From Alkalibacillus silvisoli (lineage in GTDB: Bacteria > Bacillota > Bacilli > Bacillales > Alkalibacillaceae), in contig NZ_BAAACZ010000005.1 in the NCBI RefSeq assembly GCF_039521975.1, forward strand, positions 1-64,000: 64,000 nt of DNA, given 5' to 3'. Positions 1 to 9,600 of the stretch are shown here, one piece after another. Under the pieces are notes generated by a model. The model saw nothing but the letters and a program-made list of their open reading frames with translations, searched no databases and was not told the DNA's origin. Position numbers and translations under genes: made by a program. Every line of letters begins with the position of its first letter. Position 1 is the first letter of the stretch.

Positions 1-67
1 CGCCAACGGCCGCCATCCAAAACCTCACTCTGAATTGTGTCTCTACCCCAACAAATATTGTAGAGCC
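1..67 (-). repeat. ISL3-type left end (copy at window edge)
   Basis: These 67 bases are the reverse complement of the first 67 bases of the complete ISL3 element at 28268-29835, with no mismatch that I can see. The outer tip (GGCTCTACAATATTTGTTGG) lies at position 67 and the element would continue leftward off the window. Whether this is a full insertion sequence or a solo end cannot be told. It sits just downstream of ctaF, where B. subtilis has ctaG. Confidence 0.85.
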
Positions 68-84
68 AATTTTTTAAACAAAAA

Positions 85-116
85 AAGAAGGCTCAGAACT
101 TAATCTGAACCTTCTT
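85..116 (-). terminator. terminator of the cta operon
   Basis: An inverted repeat (AAGAAGG...CCTTCTT with inner TCAGA/TCTGA arms) is followed on the minus strand by a T tract, directly after ctaF. Confidence 0.75.
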
Positions 117-126
117 AAAGTAATTT

Positions 127-456
127 TTACCACCATACAATTGTTGTTAAAGCAAGGATTGTTAATGTTGCGGCAAAAATTCCTGAATAAATCATTGTAG
201 CTGACCACTGATGCCCTTCTTCAGCCATATGCATAAAATAATACAATTGGAAAAGGACTTGAACACCAGCTAATATTAAAATAATTGGAACTGTAAACAT
301 TGCATCAACTTCAGCCATGACTAAGCCAAAAGCTAAAAGTGTAAAGGCAATCATCATCGCAAAAGTGACAACTTGATGCTTCATCTGCTCTTTATGCTTT
401 TTCTTATAAAACTGCTTCTTCTCAGTTTGATTAGCGGAATTGGTGTTGTCTGCCAT
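127..456 (-). CDS. ctaF: cytochrome c oxidase subunit IV (caa3 type)
   Basis: A 109-residue membrane protein with three hydrophobic segments and a charged, lysine-rich N-terminus (residues 13-26). It matches the small subunit IVB of caa3-type cytochrome c oxidases, which helps assemble the heme-copper core. It is the last gene of ctaCDEF, three bases after ctaE, so co-transcription and translational coupling are likely. Histidines occur in the middle (around HMAEEGHQW), as is usual for this family. Identification rests on size, topology and position in the operon; confidence is high. Confidence 0.9.
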   Translation of the reverse strand: MADNTNSANQTEKKQFYKKKHKEQMKHQVVTFAMMIAFTLLAFGLVMAEVDAMFTVPIILILAGVQVLFQLYYFMHMAEEGHQWSATMIYSGIFAATLTILALTTIVWW

Positions 457-459
457 TGT

Positions 460-1080
460 TTAGCCCACCTTTCCCATCAAGTATACAACTGTAAAGATGA
501 ATACCCATACAACGTCAATGAAGTGCCAGTATAATGAAGCGATATAGAACTTCGGTGCGTTGTATAAGTTTAAACCACGTTTTGCATTACGTATCATTAA
601 CGAAATGATCCATACTAGACCAAACGCAACGTGAGCACCGTGGAAACCGACTAATGTGTAGAAGGCTGTAGAAAATGCTGACGTTGTAAATCCAAAACCA
701 TAATCATTCACGTAATGAACAAACTCATAGATCTCTAACCCTAAGAAGGCAAAACCTAACACGACTGTAATACCAAGCCAAAGTTGCATTTTCTTAAAGT
801 CATTATTCTTCATATGATACATAGCATAAACGCTTGTTAATGAACTTGTTAATAGGATAACCGTCATTAAGAAAACTAATCCTAAACCAAAGATTTCCTG
901 ACCAGTTGGCCCATCAACAGTTGAGTTTCTTAATGCTAAATACGTACCGAATAAACTTGCGAATAAAACAGTTTCTCCGCCTAGGAAGAACCAGAAGCCC
1001 ATAAACTTGTTACGGCCTTCAAGGGTGGCTCTTTCAGGGTTTTCTGGCAGATTACCTGATTTTAACACGTCTTCAGCCAT
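460..1080 (-). CDS. ctaE: cytochrome c oxidase subunit III
   Basis: Subunit III of the caa3 oxidase, about 206 residues with five membrane segments. Conserved features are the early FWFFLGGETVLFASLFGTYL stretch and the late YWHFIDVVWVFIF segment typical of the family. I choose the ATG at 1080 (MAEDVLKSG) because GAGGGGG lies nine bases upstream; an ATG at 1089 would touch that ribosome site. The start overlaps the end of ctaD by eight bases, so the two are translationally coupled. It stabilises subunit I during proton-pumping oxygen reduction in the plasma membrane. Confidence 0.93.
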   Translation of the reverse strand: MAEDVLKSGNLPENPERATLEGRNKFMGFWFFLGGETVLFASLFGTYLALRNSTVDGPTGQEIFGLGLVFLMTVILLTSSLTSVYAMYHMKNNDFKKMQLWLGITVVLGFAFLGLEIYEFVHYVNDYGFGFTTSAFSTAFYTLVGFHGAHVAFGLVWIISLMIRNAKRGLNLYNAPKFYIASLYWHFIDVVWVFIFTVVYLMGKVG

Positions 1081-2929
1081 TAGAACCATCCCCCTCTTCT
1101 TCTAATTCCTCTTTATGAACGTGATAACCGATGTCATCTTTTAATGAGCGATGTAGCATTGAGCCTGCTGTAATACCGAAACCAATTACAGCTAGAACCC
1201 ACATAGCACCTTGATACATGACACCAAAGCCTGCGATAAATAAACCAAGAGAGATCATAAATGGTACAAATGATCTATTAGGCATGTGAATATCACCTAG
1301 TGGTTCTGCAGGTTTAATCTTACCATCGCCTTGCATTTTTTCTACCCATAAAGGATCTAAACCACGTACTAAAGGTTCTTGTTTAAAGTTATAGAATGGT
1401 GGAGGTGATGGAATTGCCCACTCTAAAGTTCTAGCATCCCAAGGGTCTGCTGATACTTTTTCACCTTTCATTTGAGTCATGACAACGTTAATTAAGAAAA
1501 CAATTGTACCGAATGCCATACCAAATGCACCGATTGTACTAATTAAGTTAAATAGATCTAAACCTTGGTCCGATAAGAACTTCCAGTAACGGCGTGGCAT
1601 ACCCATTAAGCCTAAGAAATGCTGGAAGAAGAAAGTTAAATGGAAGCCAATAAAGAACAACCAGAAGAACCAATGGTTAAGCTTTTCATTTAACATCGTA
1701 CCAAACATTTTCGGCCACCAGTAAATAATACCAGCGAAAATACCAAGTATCGTACCACCAACAATTACGTAGTGGAAGTGTGCTACTACGAAATACGTGT
1801 CGTGATATTGGAAGTCAGCTGCTGCTGCTCCTAACATAACACCTGTCATACCACCAATTGTGAAGGTAGGAATGAAACCTAGTGCAAAGACCATAGGTGA
1901 TGTTAGTCTGATACTTCCACCCCACATAGTAAATAACCAGTTAAAAATCTTAATACCAGTAGGAACGGCAATGGCCATGGTGGCTACTGAGAATATTGAG
2001 TTCGCGATTGGGCCTAAACCTACTGTAAACATGTGGTGAGCCCAAACCATGAACCCTAAGAATGCGATTAAAATAGTCGCAAATACCATGGATGAATAAC
2101 CAAACAGACGCTTCTTAGAGAATGTCGGAATAATTTCACTGAACACACCAAACGCAGGTAAAATTAAAATATATACCTCAGGGTGTCCAAAAATCCAGAA
2201 TAAATGCTCCCAAATAATCACGTTACCGCCCATCTCTGGGTCGAAGAAGTTACCTTCGAATAAACGGTCAAATGTTAATAGGAATAAACCAACTGTTAAA
2301 GCTGGGAATGCAAATAAAATAAGTACACTTGCAATAAATGAAGTCCATGTAAACAATGGCATACGCATGTATGTCATACCAGGCGCACGCATGTTAATGA
2401 CTGTTACTAAAAAGTTAATACCACCCATTAATGTACCGAAACCAGCAATTTGTAGACCAATTGCATAATAGTCTACTCCGTGGCTTTCAGAGAATAATGA
2501 GAGTGGTGCATATGCTGTCCATCCTACATCAGGTGCTCCTCCTGCAAACCATGAGATATTTAAGAAAATACCTCCAAATAAGAACAACCAGAAACCTAAA
2601 GAGTTAATGAATGGAAACGCAACATCGCGTGCTCCAATCTGTAGTGGCAACACAGCGTTCATTAGCGCAAAAATTAATGGCATAGCTGCAAGGAAGATCA
2701 TCGTCGTTCCGTGCATGGTTAACACTTCATTGTAAAATTGCGCTGAGATAAATTCATTATCAGGTACAATTAGCTGGATACGAATTAACATCGCCTGTAG
2801 TCCGCCAAGGATAAAGAAAAACAATCCACCGATTAAATATAAGACCGCGATCTTTTTGTGGTCAACTGTCGTTAAATAATCCCATAAGACGGAGCCAAAG
2901 CCAGCTTTCTTATCTGCTGTCGTGCTCAC
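1073..2929 (-). CDS. ctaD: cytochrome c oxidase subunit I
   Basis: The catalytic heme-copper subunit, 618 residues, near the usual length for Bacillus CtaD. Visible ligand motifs are TMHGTTMIF (low-spin heme), WIFGHPEVYILILP (CuB histidine and cross-linked tyrosine), WAHHMFTVG (CuB histidines) and the two-histidine stretch HYHDTYFVVAHFHYV (heme ligands). It reduces oxygen to water and pumps protons. The start is a GTG with GGAGGT upstream. It lies between ctaC and ctaE in one minus-strand operon. Confidence 0.97.
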   Translation of the reverse strand: MSTTADKKAGFGSVLWDYLTTVDHKKIAVLYLIGGLFFFILGGLQAMLIRIQLIVPDNEFISAQFYNEVLTMHGTTMIFLAAMPLIFALMNAVLPLQIGARDVAFPFINSLGFWLFLFGGIFLNISWFAGGAPDVGWTAYAPLSLFSESHGVDYYAIGLQIAGFGTLMGGINFLVTVINMRAPGMTYMRMPLFTWTSFIASVLILFAFPALTVGLFLLTFDRLFEGNFFDPEMGGNVIIWEHLFWIFGHPEVYILILPAFGVFSEIIPTFSKKRLFGYSSMVFATILIAFLGFMVWAHHMFTVGLGPIANSIFSVATMAIAVPTGIKIFNWLFTMWGGSIRLTSPMVFALGFIPTFTIGGMTGVMLGAAAADFQYHDTYFVVAHFHYVIVGGTILGIFAGIIYWWPKMFGTMLNEKLNHWFFWLFFIGFHLTFFFQHFLGLMGMPRRYWKFLSDQGLDLFNLISTIGAFGMAFGTIVFLINVVMTQMKGEKVSADPWDARTLEWAIPSPPPFYNFKQEPLVRGLDPLWVEKMQGDGKIKPAEPLGDIHMPNRSFVPFMISLGLFIAGFGVMYQGAMWVLAVIGFGITAGSMLHRSLKDDIGYHVHKEELEEEGDGSNG

Positions 2930-2966
2930 GCTTGTAACCTCCCTTTATCATTAATAACTAAAATAA

Positions 2967-4148
2967 TTACTCTTCTTCATCTTCGTCTTCTTCTACTTCA
3001 TCAGACTCCTCTTCATCTTCTCCCTCTTCTTCTTCAGGGAATAGATCACTTAAATCAGAGTCAATATACACGCCATTGTCTGCACTTTCTGGCGTAACTT
3101 CACTTGGACTTAAAGTCATAAGATACTCAATAATATTATTGATTTCTTCTTCTTCTAAGTCATAAGGTGCACTAACCATCAAGTTACCTGGTTTCATTTC
3201 TTCACCTTTTGTATCAATCCACTCATAAAGATTTTCTTCTGTCATATCAAAGACACCTGCTAACTTATCACGATCAGCGAAGTTCGTTAAGTTAGGTCCA
3301 ACCTTATTTGGTGATGAACCAATTGCGTGACAAGATAAGCAATTTTCTTCAAATGATTCTTGACCAGCTAGTGCTGTATCTGTTTCAGGCTCTTCTTCAC
3401 CTGTAACACCTTGCATGTCTTCAACCCACTCTTCAAATTCACCCGGACTTACTGCTATTACTTTGAAGTCCATTAATGAGTGTGATGGACCACATAACTC
3501 AGCACATTTACCCCAATAAACGCCTTCTTCTTCTGCTTGAAGGAACATTTCATTACGGTTACCTGTAGGGTTTACGTCCATCTTACCTTGTATTGCTGGT
3601 ACCCAGAATGAGTGAATAACATCATCTGAAATCATTGATAAGTTTACACGGCGATCAGTCGGGATATAGAGCTCTTGACTTGTCGTTATGTCTAAGTCTT
3701 CATATTCAAAATGCCACCAGTATTGTTTACCAGTAACATCAATCCATATTTGATCCATCTCTTCTCCCTCTTCATTCACTTCCGGACTCATATCCTCAAA
3801 AGCGAATGTATACTGAATTGTTGGCACCGCTAAGATTAATAGTAAAATAATTGGAATAACTGTCCATAAAGTCTCAAGTGCATGACTTCCTTCTACTTGC
3901 TTTGGAATGAAGTCTTCTTGTCCTTTCTTCTGACGGAACTTAATCACGACGTATATGTAGATCAGCATTACGACTACAAATACGAATAACATGATGACAA
4001 AACTTAAGATTATTAACTCTAATAACTTCGCAGCACCTTCTCCACTTGGTTGCAGTGTACTTAAGAATGGTTCACCACAACCAGAAAGGATTAGGGCCAA
4101 TACAGTTAAAGCCATTACTGCCTTAAACCGACTTATCCAGCCTTTCAT
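2967..4148 (-). CDS. ctaC: cytochrome c oxidase subunit II with fused cytochrome c
   Basis: A 393-residue lipoprotein subunit II of a caa3 oxidase. The signal peptide ends in a lipobox (LILSGC). Two membrane helices follow (about 45-70 and 93-112), then the CuA domain (VIHSFWVP and GKCAELCGPSHSLM), then a cytochrome c domain with the heme site CLSCH and a likely methionine ligand in PGNLM. The last 25 residues are almost all Glu and Asp, so the protein is somewhat longer than B. subtilis CtaC; I take this as a salt adaptation. It receives electrons from membrane cytochrome c. Confidence 0.96.
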   Translation of the reverse strand: MKGWISRFKAVMALTVLALILSGCGEPFLSTLQPSGEGAAKLLELIILSFVIMLFVFVVVMLIYIYVVIKFRQKKGQEDFIPKQVEGSHALETLWTVIPIILLLILAVPTIQYTFAFEDMSPEVNEEGEEMDQIWIDVTGKQYWWHFEYEDLDITTSQELYIPTDRRVNLSMISDDVIHSFWVPAIQGKMDVNPTGNRNEMFLQAEEEGVYWGKCAELCGPSHSLMDFKVIAVSPGEFEEWVEDMQGVTGEEEPETDTALAGQESFEENCLSCHAIGSSPNKVGPNLTNFADRDKLAGVFDMTEENLYEWIDTKGEEMKPGNLMVSAPYDLEEEEINNIIEYLMTLSPSEVTPESADNGVYIDSDLSDLFPEEEEGEDEEESDEVEEDEDEEE

Positions 4149-4245
4149 TTTGCTCGATACCTCTCTTTCTCTTTATTCATTGTTGTTATGCATTAAAGCA
4201 TATTTATTCATAATTTAAGAAAAGGAAAACCTCTTCTTAATTGAA

Positions 4246-5184
4246 TCACAGAAATGAAGGGATTGTTGCAACAACTAATCCGATAAAAAATAAAGTTAAA
4301 TAGTTTAATGAGTAGATGAACATCCATTTAGCCCACCTGTCATCATTTTTCATAAAGAATCCATAGCCCGCTAAGATTAGCCAACCTATGTTTAACAATG
4401 TTGCAAACACAATAAACGCTGTTCCAAGTGAAAAGAAATAAAACGGTAATGGTAATAAACAGATTGTATATATGAACATCTGTCGTTTTGTGATGCCGTT
4501 TCCATGAACTGATGGTAACATCGGAATGTTAGCTTTTGAATATTCTTCTTTTTTCCTTATAGCTAACGCTAAAAAGTGTGGTGTTTGCCATAAGAACATT
4601 ATTAAAAATAATATAAACGCAGCTGGATGTAAAGTACTCTCAACAGCTGCCCAGCCAATTAATGGTGGTGCAGCACCTGAAAAACTTCCAACTACTGTAT
4701 TGATTGTATATTTTCTCTTAGACCACATTGTATACAAAACAACATAGAAAAACCAACCAATTACCCCAAATAATGCGGCTAATGGGGATGCAAAATATAA
4801 TGTTATAAAACCAATAACAGAAAATGCAATACCTAAACCTATTATAACAGGTAACGGAATTGTACCTGTAATAGTTGGGCGTGATTTTGTTCTAGACATT
4901 TTAAAATCAATATCGCGATCATAGTAGTTGTTAATAACACAACCACCTGCGATTACTAATGCGGTTCCTAGCATAACTAAAATAAAGGATTGCCAATGGC
5001 TTAAAGGACTTTGATTAGTAAAGTATAATGCTAACCAAAAACCAGCAAAAGTAGTAATTAAATTTGAATTAATAATCCCTATTTTAATTAATGCAAGAAA
5101 GTCAGTCCATAACGTTTTTATATTAGTTTGAGGACTATCCACTATCTTTGATGTTGCCGTTTCTAAAGAGCGTGGTTCACTCAT
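4246..5184 (-). CDS. ctaB: protoheme IX farnesyltransferase (heme O synthase)
   Basis: A 312-residue UbiA-family prenyltransferase that adds farnesyl to heme B to make heme O, the precursor of heme A. The first aspartate-rich motif is in NNYYDRDIDFKMSRTKSRP (about 105-123); the second conserved loop is around YTMWSKRKYTINT. Several membrane helices fill the rest. It leads the ctaBCDEF gene run, diverges from ctaA, and has GAGGAAGG before its ATG. A gap of about 100 bases to ctaC may hold a second promoter, but I see no clear one. Confidence 0.94.
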   Translation of the reverse strand: MSEPRSLETATSKIVDSPQTNIKTLWTDFLALIKIGIINSNLITTFAGFWLALYFTNQSPLSHWQSFILVMLGTALVIAGGCVINNYYDRDIDFKMSRTKSRPTITGTIPLPVIIGLGIAFSVIGFITLYFASPLAALFGVIGWFFYVVLYTMWSKRKYTINTVVGSFSGAAPPLIGWAAVESTLHPAAFILFLIMFLWQTPHFLALAIRKKEEYSKANIPMLPSVHGNGITKRQMFIYTICLLPLPFYFFSLGTAFIVFATLLNIGWLILAGYGFFMKNDDRWAKWMFIYSLNYLTLFFIGLVVATIPSFL

Positions 5185-5311
5185 ACTGTTCGACCTTCCT
5201 CTCAGCCTTATATAATCGAGTCAAAATTTGTTGAATGTTAAATTTAATTTACATAGATATTGTATCATGTAATTACCTACACATCTATTTAATCATATAA
5301 AAAGGCTAAAG

Positions 5312-5344
5312 TTGTGAAGAATATGTGAAAAATATGTGAGAAAT
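5312..5344. promoter_or_regulatory. three tandem ResD-like sites between ctaB and ctaA
   Basis: Three direct repeats with an exact 11-base period, TTGTGAAGAAT, ATGTGAAAAAT and ATGTGAGAAAT, lie back to back. Each resembles the ResD site reported in B. subtilis (TTTGTGAAT). ResD is known to activate ctaA and related respiratory genes there. Assignment to ResD is inference from the motif and the location. Confidence 0.6.
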
Positions 5345-5471
5345 ATATTCAAAGATTAAATTAGCATATTTCGTCAATTTATGTAACTATTAAAAGAAGT
5401 CTTTTTAAGATTTTTCAATTGACAACAAATTGTTATAAATTTGTAACCAAATCTATTTTCTCTAACAGTTA

Positions 5472-5495
5472 TTCTGTATTAAGATGTATACAGAA
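5472..5495. promoter_or_regulatory. inverted repeat before ctaA
   Basis: A perfect 8-base inverted repeat (TTCTGTAT, 8-base spacer, ATACAGAA) lies 36 bases before the ctaA start. It could be an operator or an RNA hairpin. No regulator is recognised. Confidence 0.4.
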
Positions 5496-5530
5496 GCTTC
5501 TCAGGCAAAAGTGAGGTGTATTATTAAACA

Positions 5531-6451
5531 ATGAAAAAAATATTCCATCCTAAAGTTACAGCTGTTGTCTCAGTAATTACTATGCTATTCGTTTTAGTTG
5601 GAGGAGCTATTGTGACTAAAACCGAATCAGGATTAGGTTGCGGAAGAAGCTGGCCTTTATGTCATGGTCAACTCATTCCTTCTGATATTAACATTGAGCT
5701 TATTATTGAGTACAGTCACCGAATAGTGTCTGGTTTAGCGATTATTATTATTCTTTTTCTATCTTATCAGGCATGGAAACATTTCCGACATGTTAAAGAA
5801 ACAAAATTTCTTATTATCGTAACTTTAATATTTATCGTCATTCAATCGTTATTAGGTGCTGGGGCTGTTTTATTTGAACAATCTGATTTGTTTAAAGCCT
5901 TACACTTTGGAATTTCGTTAATCTCTTTCGCTTCAGTATTCTTGCTAGCTATCATTATCTTTAACTTGGATGAAAGGTTTAATACCGCAGCAGTGAACAT
6001 ACCAAAAAGTATAAGAATTCACTTTTATAGCTTGTTTGTCTACACTTTAATTGTAGTCTACACAGGTGCATTAGTTAGACATAAGCAATCTAGTTTAGTT
6101 TGTGGTGATTGGCCGTTCTGTTCGAATGACCAACCATTTGATATTGGCTCCTATTCAGTTGAACAGGCCGTTCAAATGGGGCATAGAGTATTAGCTGGTT
6201 TTCTATTTATTTGGGTAGTTGGCTTATTAATTTACATTTATAAAAACTATAAAAACGAGAAGTTCCTTGTAAATGGTTGGCTAATTGCGACACTTCTTAT
6301 ATTCTCTCAAGTCGTATTAGGAGCATTAATTATCTTTACAATTCTTAATCCGACTATAGCTCTAATGCATGCTATCATGATCTCATTATACTTTGCATTG
6401 TTGTGCTACTTTATTATGTTAGCATTGAGAGTCGCTAACAAAGAGAATTAA
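5531..6451 (+). CDS. ctaA: heme A synthase
   Basis: A 306-residue integral membrane protein with eight predicted helices, matching CtaA (COX15 family), which oxidises heme O to heme A for the caa3 oxidase. Visible features are the early GGAIVTKTESGLGCGRSWPLCHG stretch with its cysteine pair, a second cysteine pair in the internal repeat (VCGDWPFC), and conserved histidines in EYSHRIVSG, ALHFGIS, QMGHRVLAG and LMHAIM, the heme ligands of the family. It diverges from ctaB; the repeats at 5312-5344 probably control it. Confidence 0.95.
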   Translation: MKKIFHPKVTAVVSVITMLFVLVGGAIVTKTESGLGCGRSWPLCHGQLIPSDINIELIIEYSHRIVSGLAIIIILFLSYQAWKHFRHVKETKFLIIVTLIFIVIQSLLGAGAVLFEQSDLFKALHFGISLISFASVFLLAIIIFNLDERFNTAAVNIPKSIRIHFYSLFVYTLIVVYTGALVRHKQSSLVCGDWPFCSNDQPFDIGSYSVEQAVQMGHRVLAGFLFIWVVGLLIYIYKNYKNEKFLVNGWLIATLLIFSQVVLGALIIFTILNPTIALMHAIMISLYFALLCYFIMLALRVANKEN

Positions 6452-6485
6452 TTACTATTATTTAACCGATAATTGTTCGCTTGAA

Positions 6486-6531
6486 ATAACCCTCAGTTAA
6501 TTGACTTGATCTGTCATTAGCTGGGGGTTAT
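6486..6531 (+). terminator. terminator after ctaA
   Basis: ATAACCC and GGGTTAT arms with further pairing (TCAGTTAATTGAC against GTCATTAGCTGG) form a long hairpin; the T tract is weak. Confidence 0.55.
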
Positions 6532-6581
6532 CTTATGTAATCAATTCAATCTAAATACCTAAAGCTGATCCGCAATAATAG

Positions 6582-6622
6582 AAAATCCGAACGAATCATC
6601 ATCGTTGACTCGTTCGGATTTT
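6582..6622. terminator. bidirectional terminator between ctaA and pyc
   Basis: AAAATCCGAACGA and TCGTTCGGATTTT form a perfect 13-base stem with A and T tracts at the two ends, so it can stop transcripts from both sides. The same stem recurs at 13805-13846, and a close relative at 36616-36651. Confidence 0.8.
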
Positions 6623-6670
6623 TGCGCTTCAATACTGCTAATCAAAACGCCTCTTCTTTCGATCACTTCA

Positions 6671-9600
6671 CTATTCAATTTCGATTAATAAATCACCTGT
6701 TTCTAATGCATCACCATCTCTTACGTGAATCTGTTTTACTTTTCCTTCAAATGGTGCTTGAATTGTTGTCTCCATTTTCATTGATTCAGTAATCATTAAG
6801 TGGTCATTCTTCTTAACTTGTTCTCCTTCTTTAACTAATACATTTACAACCGTACCTGGCATGGATGCCCCTATGTGGTTCTGGTTTTGTTCATCAGCTT
6901 TCACACGAGATGACGTCACATCTTGAACACTTTCATCTCTAACAACAACTTCTCTTGGCTGTCCATTTAGTTCAAAATAAACGACACGTGTACCATCTTT
7001 TTGGGCTTCACCAATTGAAACCAATTTCACCATTAATGTCTTACCTTGTTCTATTTCAACCGCAATTTCTTCACCTAACCTTAATCCATGCAAGAACGAT
7101 GGTGTATCGAGTACGGATATATCACCATATTGCTCTACAAACTTTTGATAATCCATAAATACTTTTGGATATAATGCATAAGAAATAATCTCATAAGGTG
7201 TAACTTGACGTCCTAGTTGCTCATAAAGCTGTTCTTTTAACGCTTCGAAGTTGACAGGCTTCAACTCTTCACCTGGTCTATTATCAATCGCATGACGACC
7301 TTTTAATATAATTCTTTGTAATTCTTTCGGGAAGCCTTGATATGGTTGTCCAATGTAGCCTTGGAAAAATTCAACGACCGAATCTGGGAAATCTAATGAC
7401 TCACCCTTTTCATAGACATCATCTACCGTTAAATTATTTTGCACCATAAACAACGCCATATCACCAACGATTTTAGAGGATGGTGTAACTTTAACGACAT
7501 CACCAAACATATCATTAACCGTTCGATACATCTCTTTTACTTCATCCCATCGCTCACCTAAACCAACAGCTTTAGCTTGTTGCTGTAAGTTACTATATTG
7601 TCCACCAGGCATCTCATGGAAATAGACTTCCGGGTGAGGTGCATTTAAGCCACTTTCAAAATTACTATAATAATGACGGACATCTTCCCAATAACGTGCT
7701 AACTTATTATAAGAAGCAATATCAACTTGAGGTTGGCGCTTCGAATGTTCTAAAGCATAGTATAAACTATTGGCACTTGGTTGAGATGTGTTTCCAGCCA
7801 TAGAACTAGCTGCAACATCCACTGCATCCACACCAGCTTCAACTGCCTTAGCATACATCATTATTCCGTTTCCACTCGTATCATGTGTGTGTAAATGAAT
7901 GGGAATAGAGATCTCTTCTTTTAATGCTTTAATTAACTTAAAAGCTGCCTCTGGCTTAAGTAATCCAGCCATATCTTTAATACCCAAAATATGAGCACCA
8001 CTAGCCTCTAATTCTTGAGCCATCTTTATATAATAATCTAAGTTATACTTATCACGTTTAGGATCTAAGATATCTCCTGTATAACATACTGAAGCTTCTG
8101 CAATCTTATTTTGTTTACGGACTGCTTTTATTGCAGGTTTCATTCCTTCAACCCAGTTCAAACTATCAAAAATTCTAAATACGTCGATCCCCGCTTCTGA
8201 ACTCTTCTCAACAAAATCTTCAATAACATTATCAGGGTAATTTTTATAACCTACTGCATTACTTGCACGCAATAACATTTGGAATAATACATTTGGCATT
8301 TTTTCGCGTAACGTCTGTAGACGCTCCCAAGGATTTTCTTTTAGGAAACGGTATGAGACATCAAACGTTGCCCCGCCCCACATTTCAACTGAGAACAAGT
8401 TAGGTAATAATTTAGCTGTCGGTTCTGCAACTTGATATAGATCTTTAGAGCGAACGCGTGTAGCTAATAACGACTGATGGGCATCACGGAATGTTGTATC
8501 AGTTAATAACACTTCTTCCTGCTCTTTCAACCAATCCGCTACCGCTTCTGGTCCCAACTCATCAAGTATTTGCTTCGTCCCCTCTTCAAAAGAAAATTGG
8601 CGGAAGGCTTCTGGTAATCGCGGTTTTGGATAAAGAGGCTTCTTCTCAATCCCAGTAGCAGCAGGACTATTAACAGTTGTATAACCTAAGTAAGATAATA
8701 GCTTGGTTCCTCGGTCATGTCGTTTAGGAAAGACGAATAACTCAGGTGTTGAATCAATAAATGTCGTGTTATACGTTCCATTAATAAAGTCATTGTGTTG
8801 AATGACATTTTCTAAGAATGGAATGTTTGTTTTAATACCACGAATTCTAAATTCTTTTAAGTTACGAACCATTTTATTAGCTGCTTGTTCAAACGTTAAA
8901 GCCCAAGTTGATACTTTAACAAGTAAAGAATCATAATGAGGTGATATAACAGCACCTTGGAAACCATTACCTGCATCTAAACGAACGCCAAAGCCACCAC
9001 CAGTACGGTAAGCCATGATTTTACCGGTATCAGGCATGAAATTATTTAATGGGTCTTCTGTTGTAACACGAGATTGAATCGCATAACCATGCGTTATTAC
9101 ATCAGCCTGTTTTGGAATTCCTACCTCAAAACTGCTGAGAGTATGACCCATCGCAATTCGAATTTGTGATTGGACAATATCGACACCTGTGATCATTTCA
9201 GTAATCGTGTGCTCTACTTGTACGCGTGGGTTAACTTCAATAAAGAAAAACTCATCGTCAGTGACTAGAAATTCAACTGTTCCGGCATTAACGTAATCAA
9301 CCGATTCCATTAATTGAACAGCCGCCTCGCAAATCTCTTCACGCTGCTTTTCATCTAATGAAATACTTGGTGCAATTTCGACTACTTTTTGGTGGCGTCG
9401 TTGTACAGAGCAATCACGCTCGTATAAATGAACGATCTCTCCTTCATAATCTCCTAAAATTTGCACTTCAATATGTTTAGGGTTTTCAACTAGCTTCTCA
9501 ACATAAACTTCATCATTACCAAAAGCCGCTTTAGCTTCTGACTTAGCACGTTCATAAGAGTCCTTTAGTGAACTACGAGAGCGAACAACTCTCATCCCTC

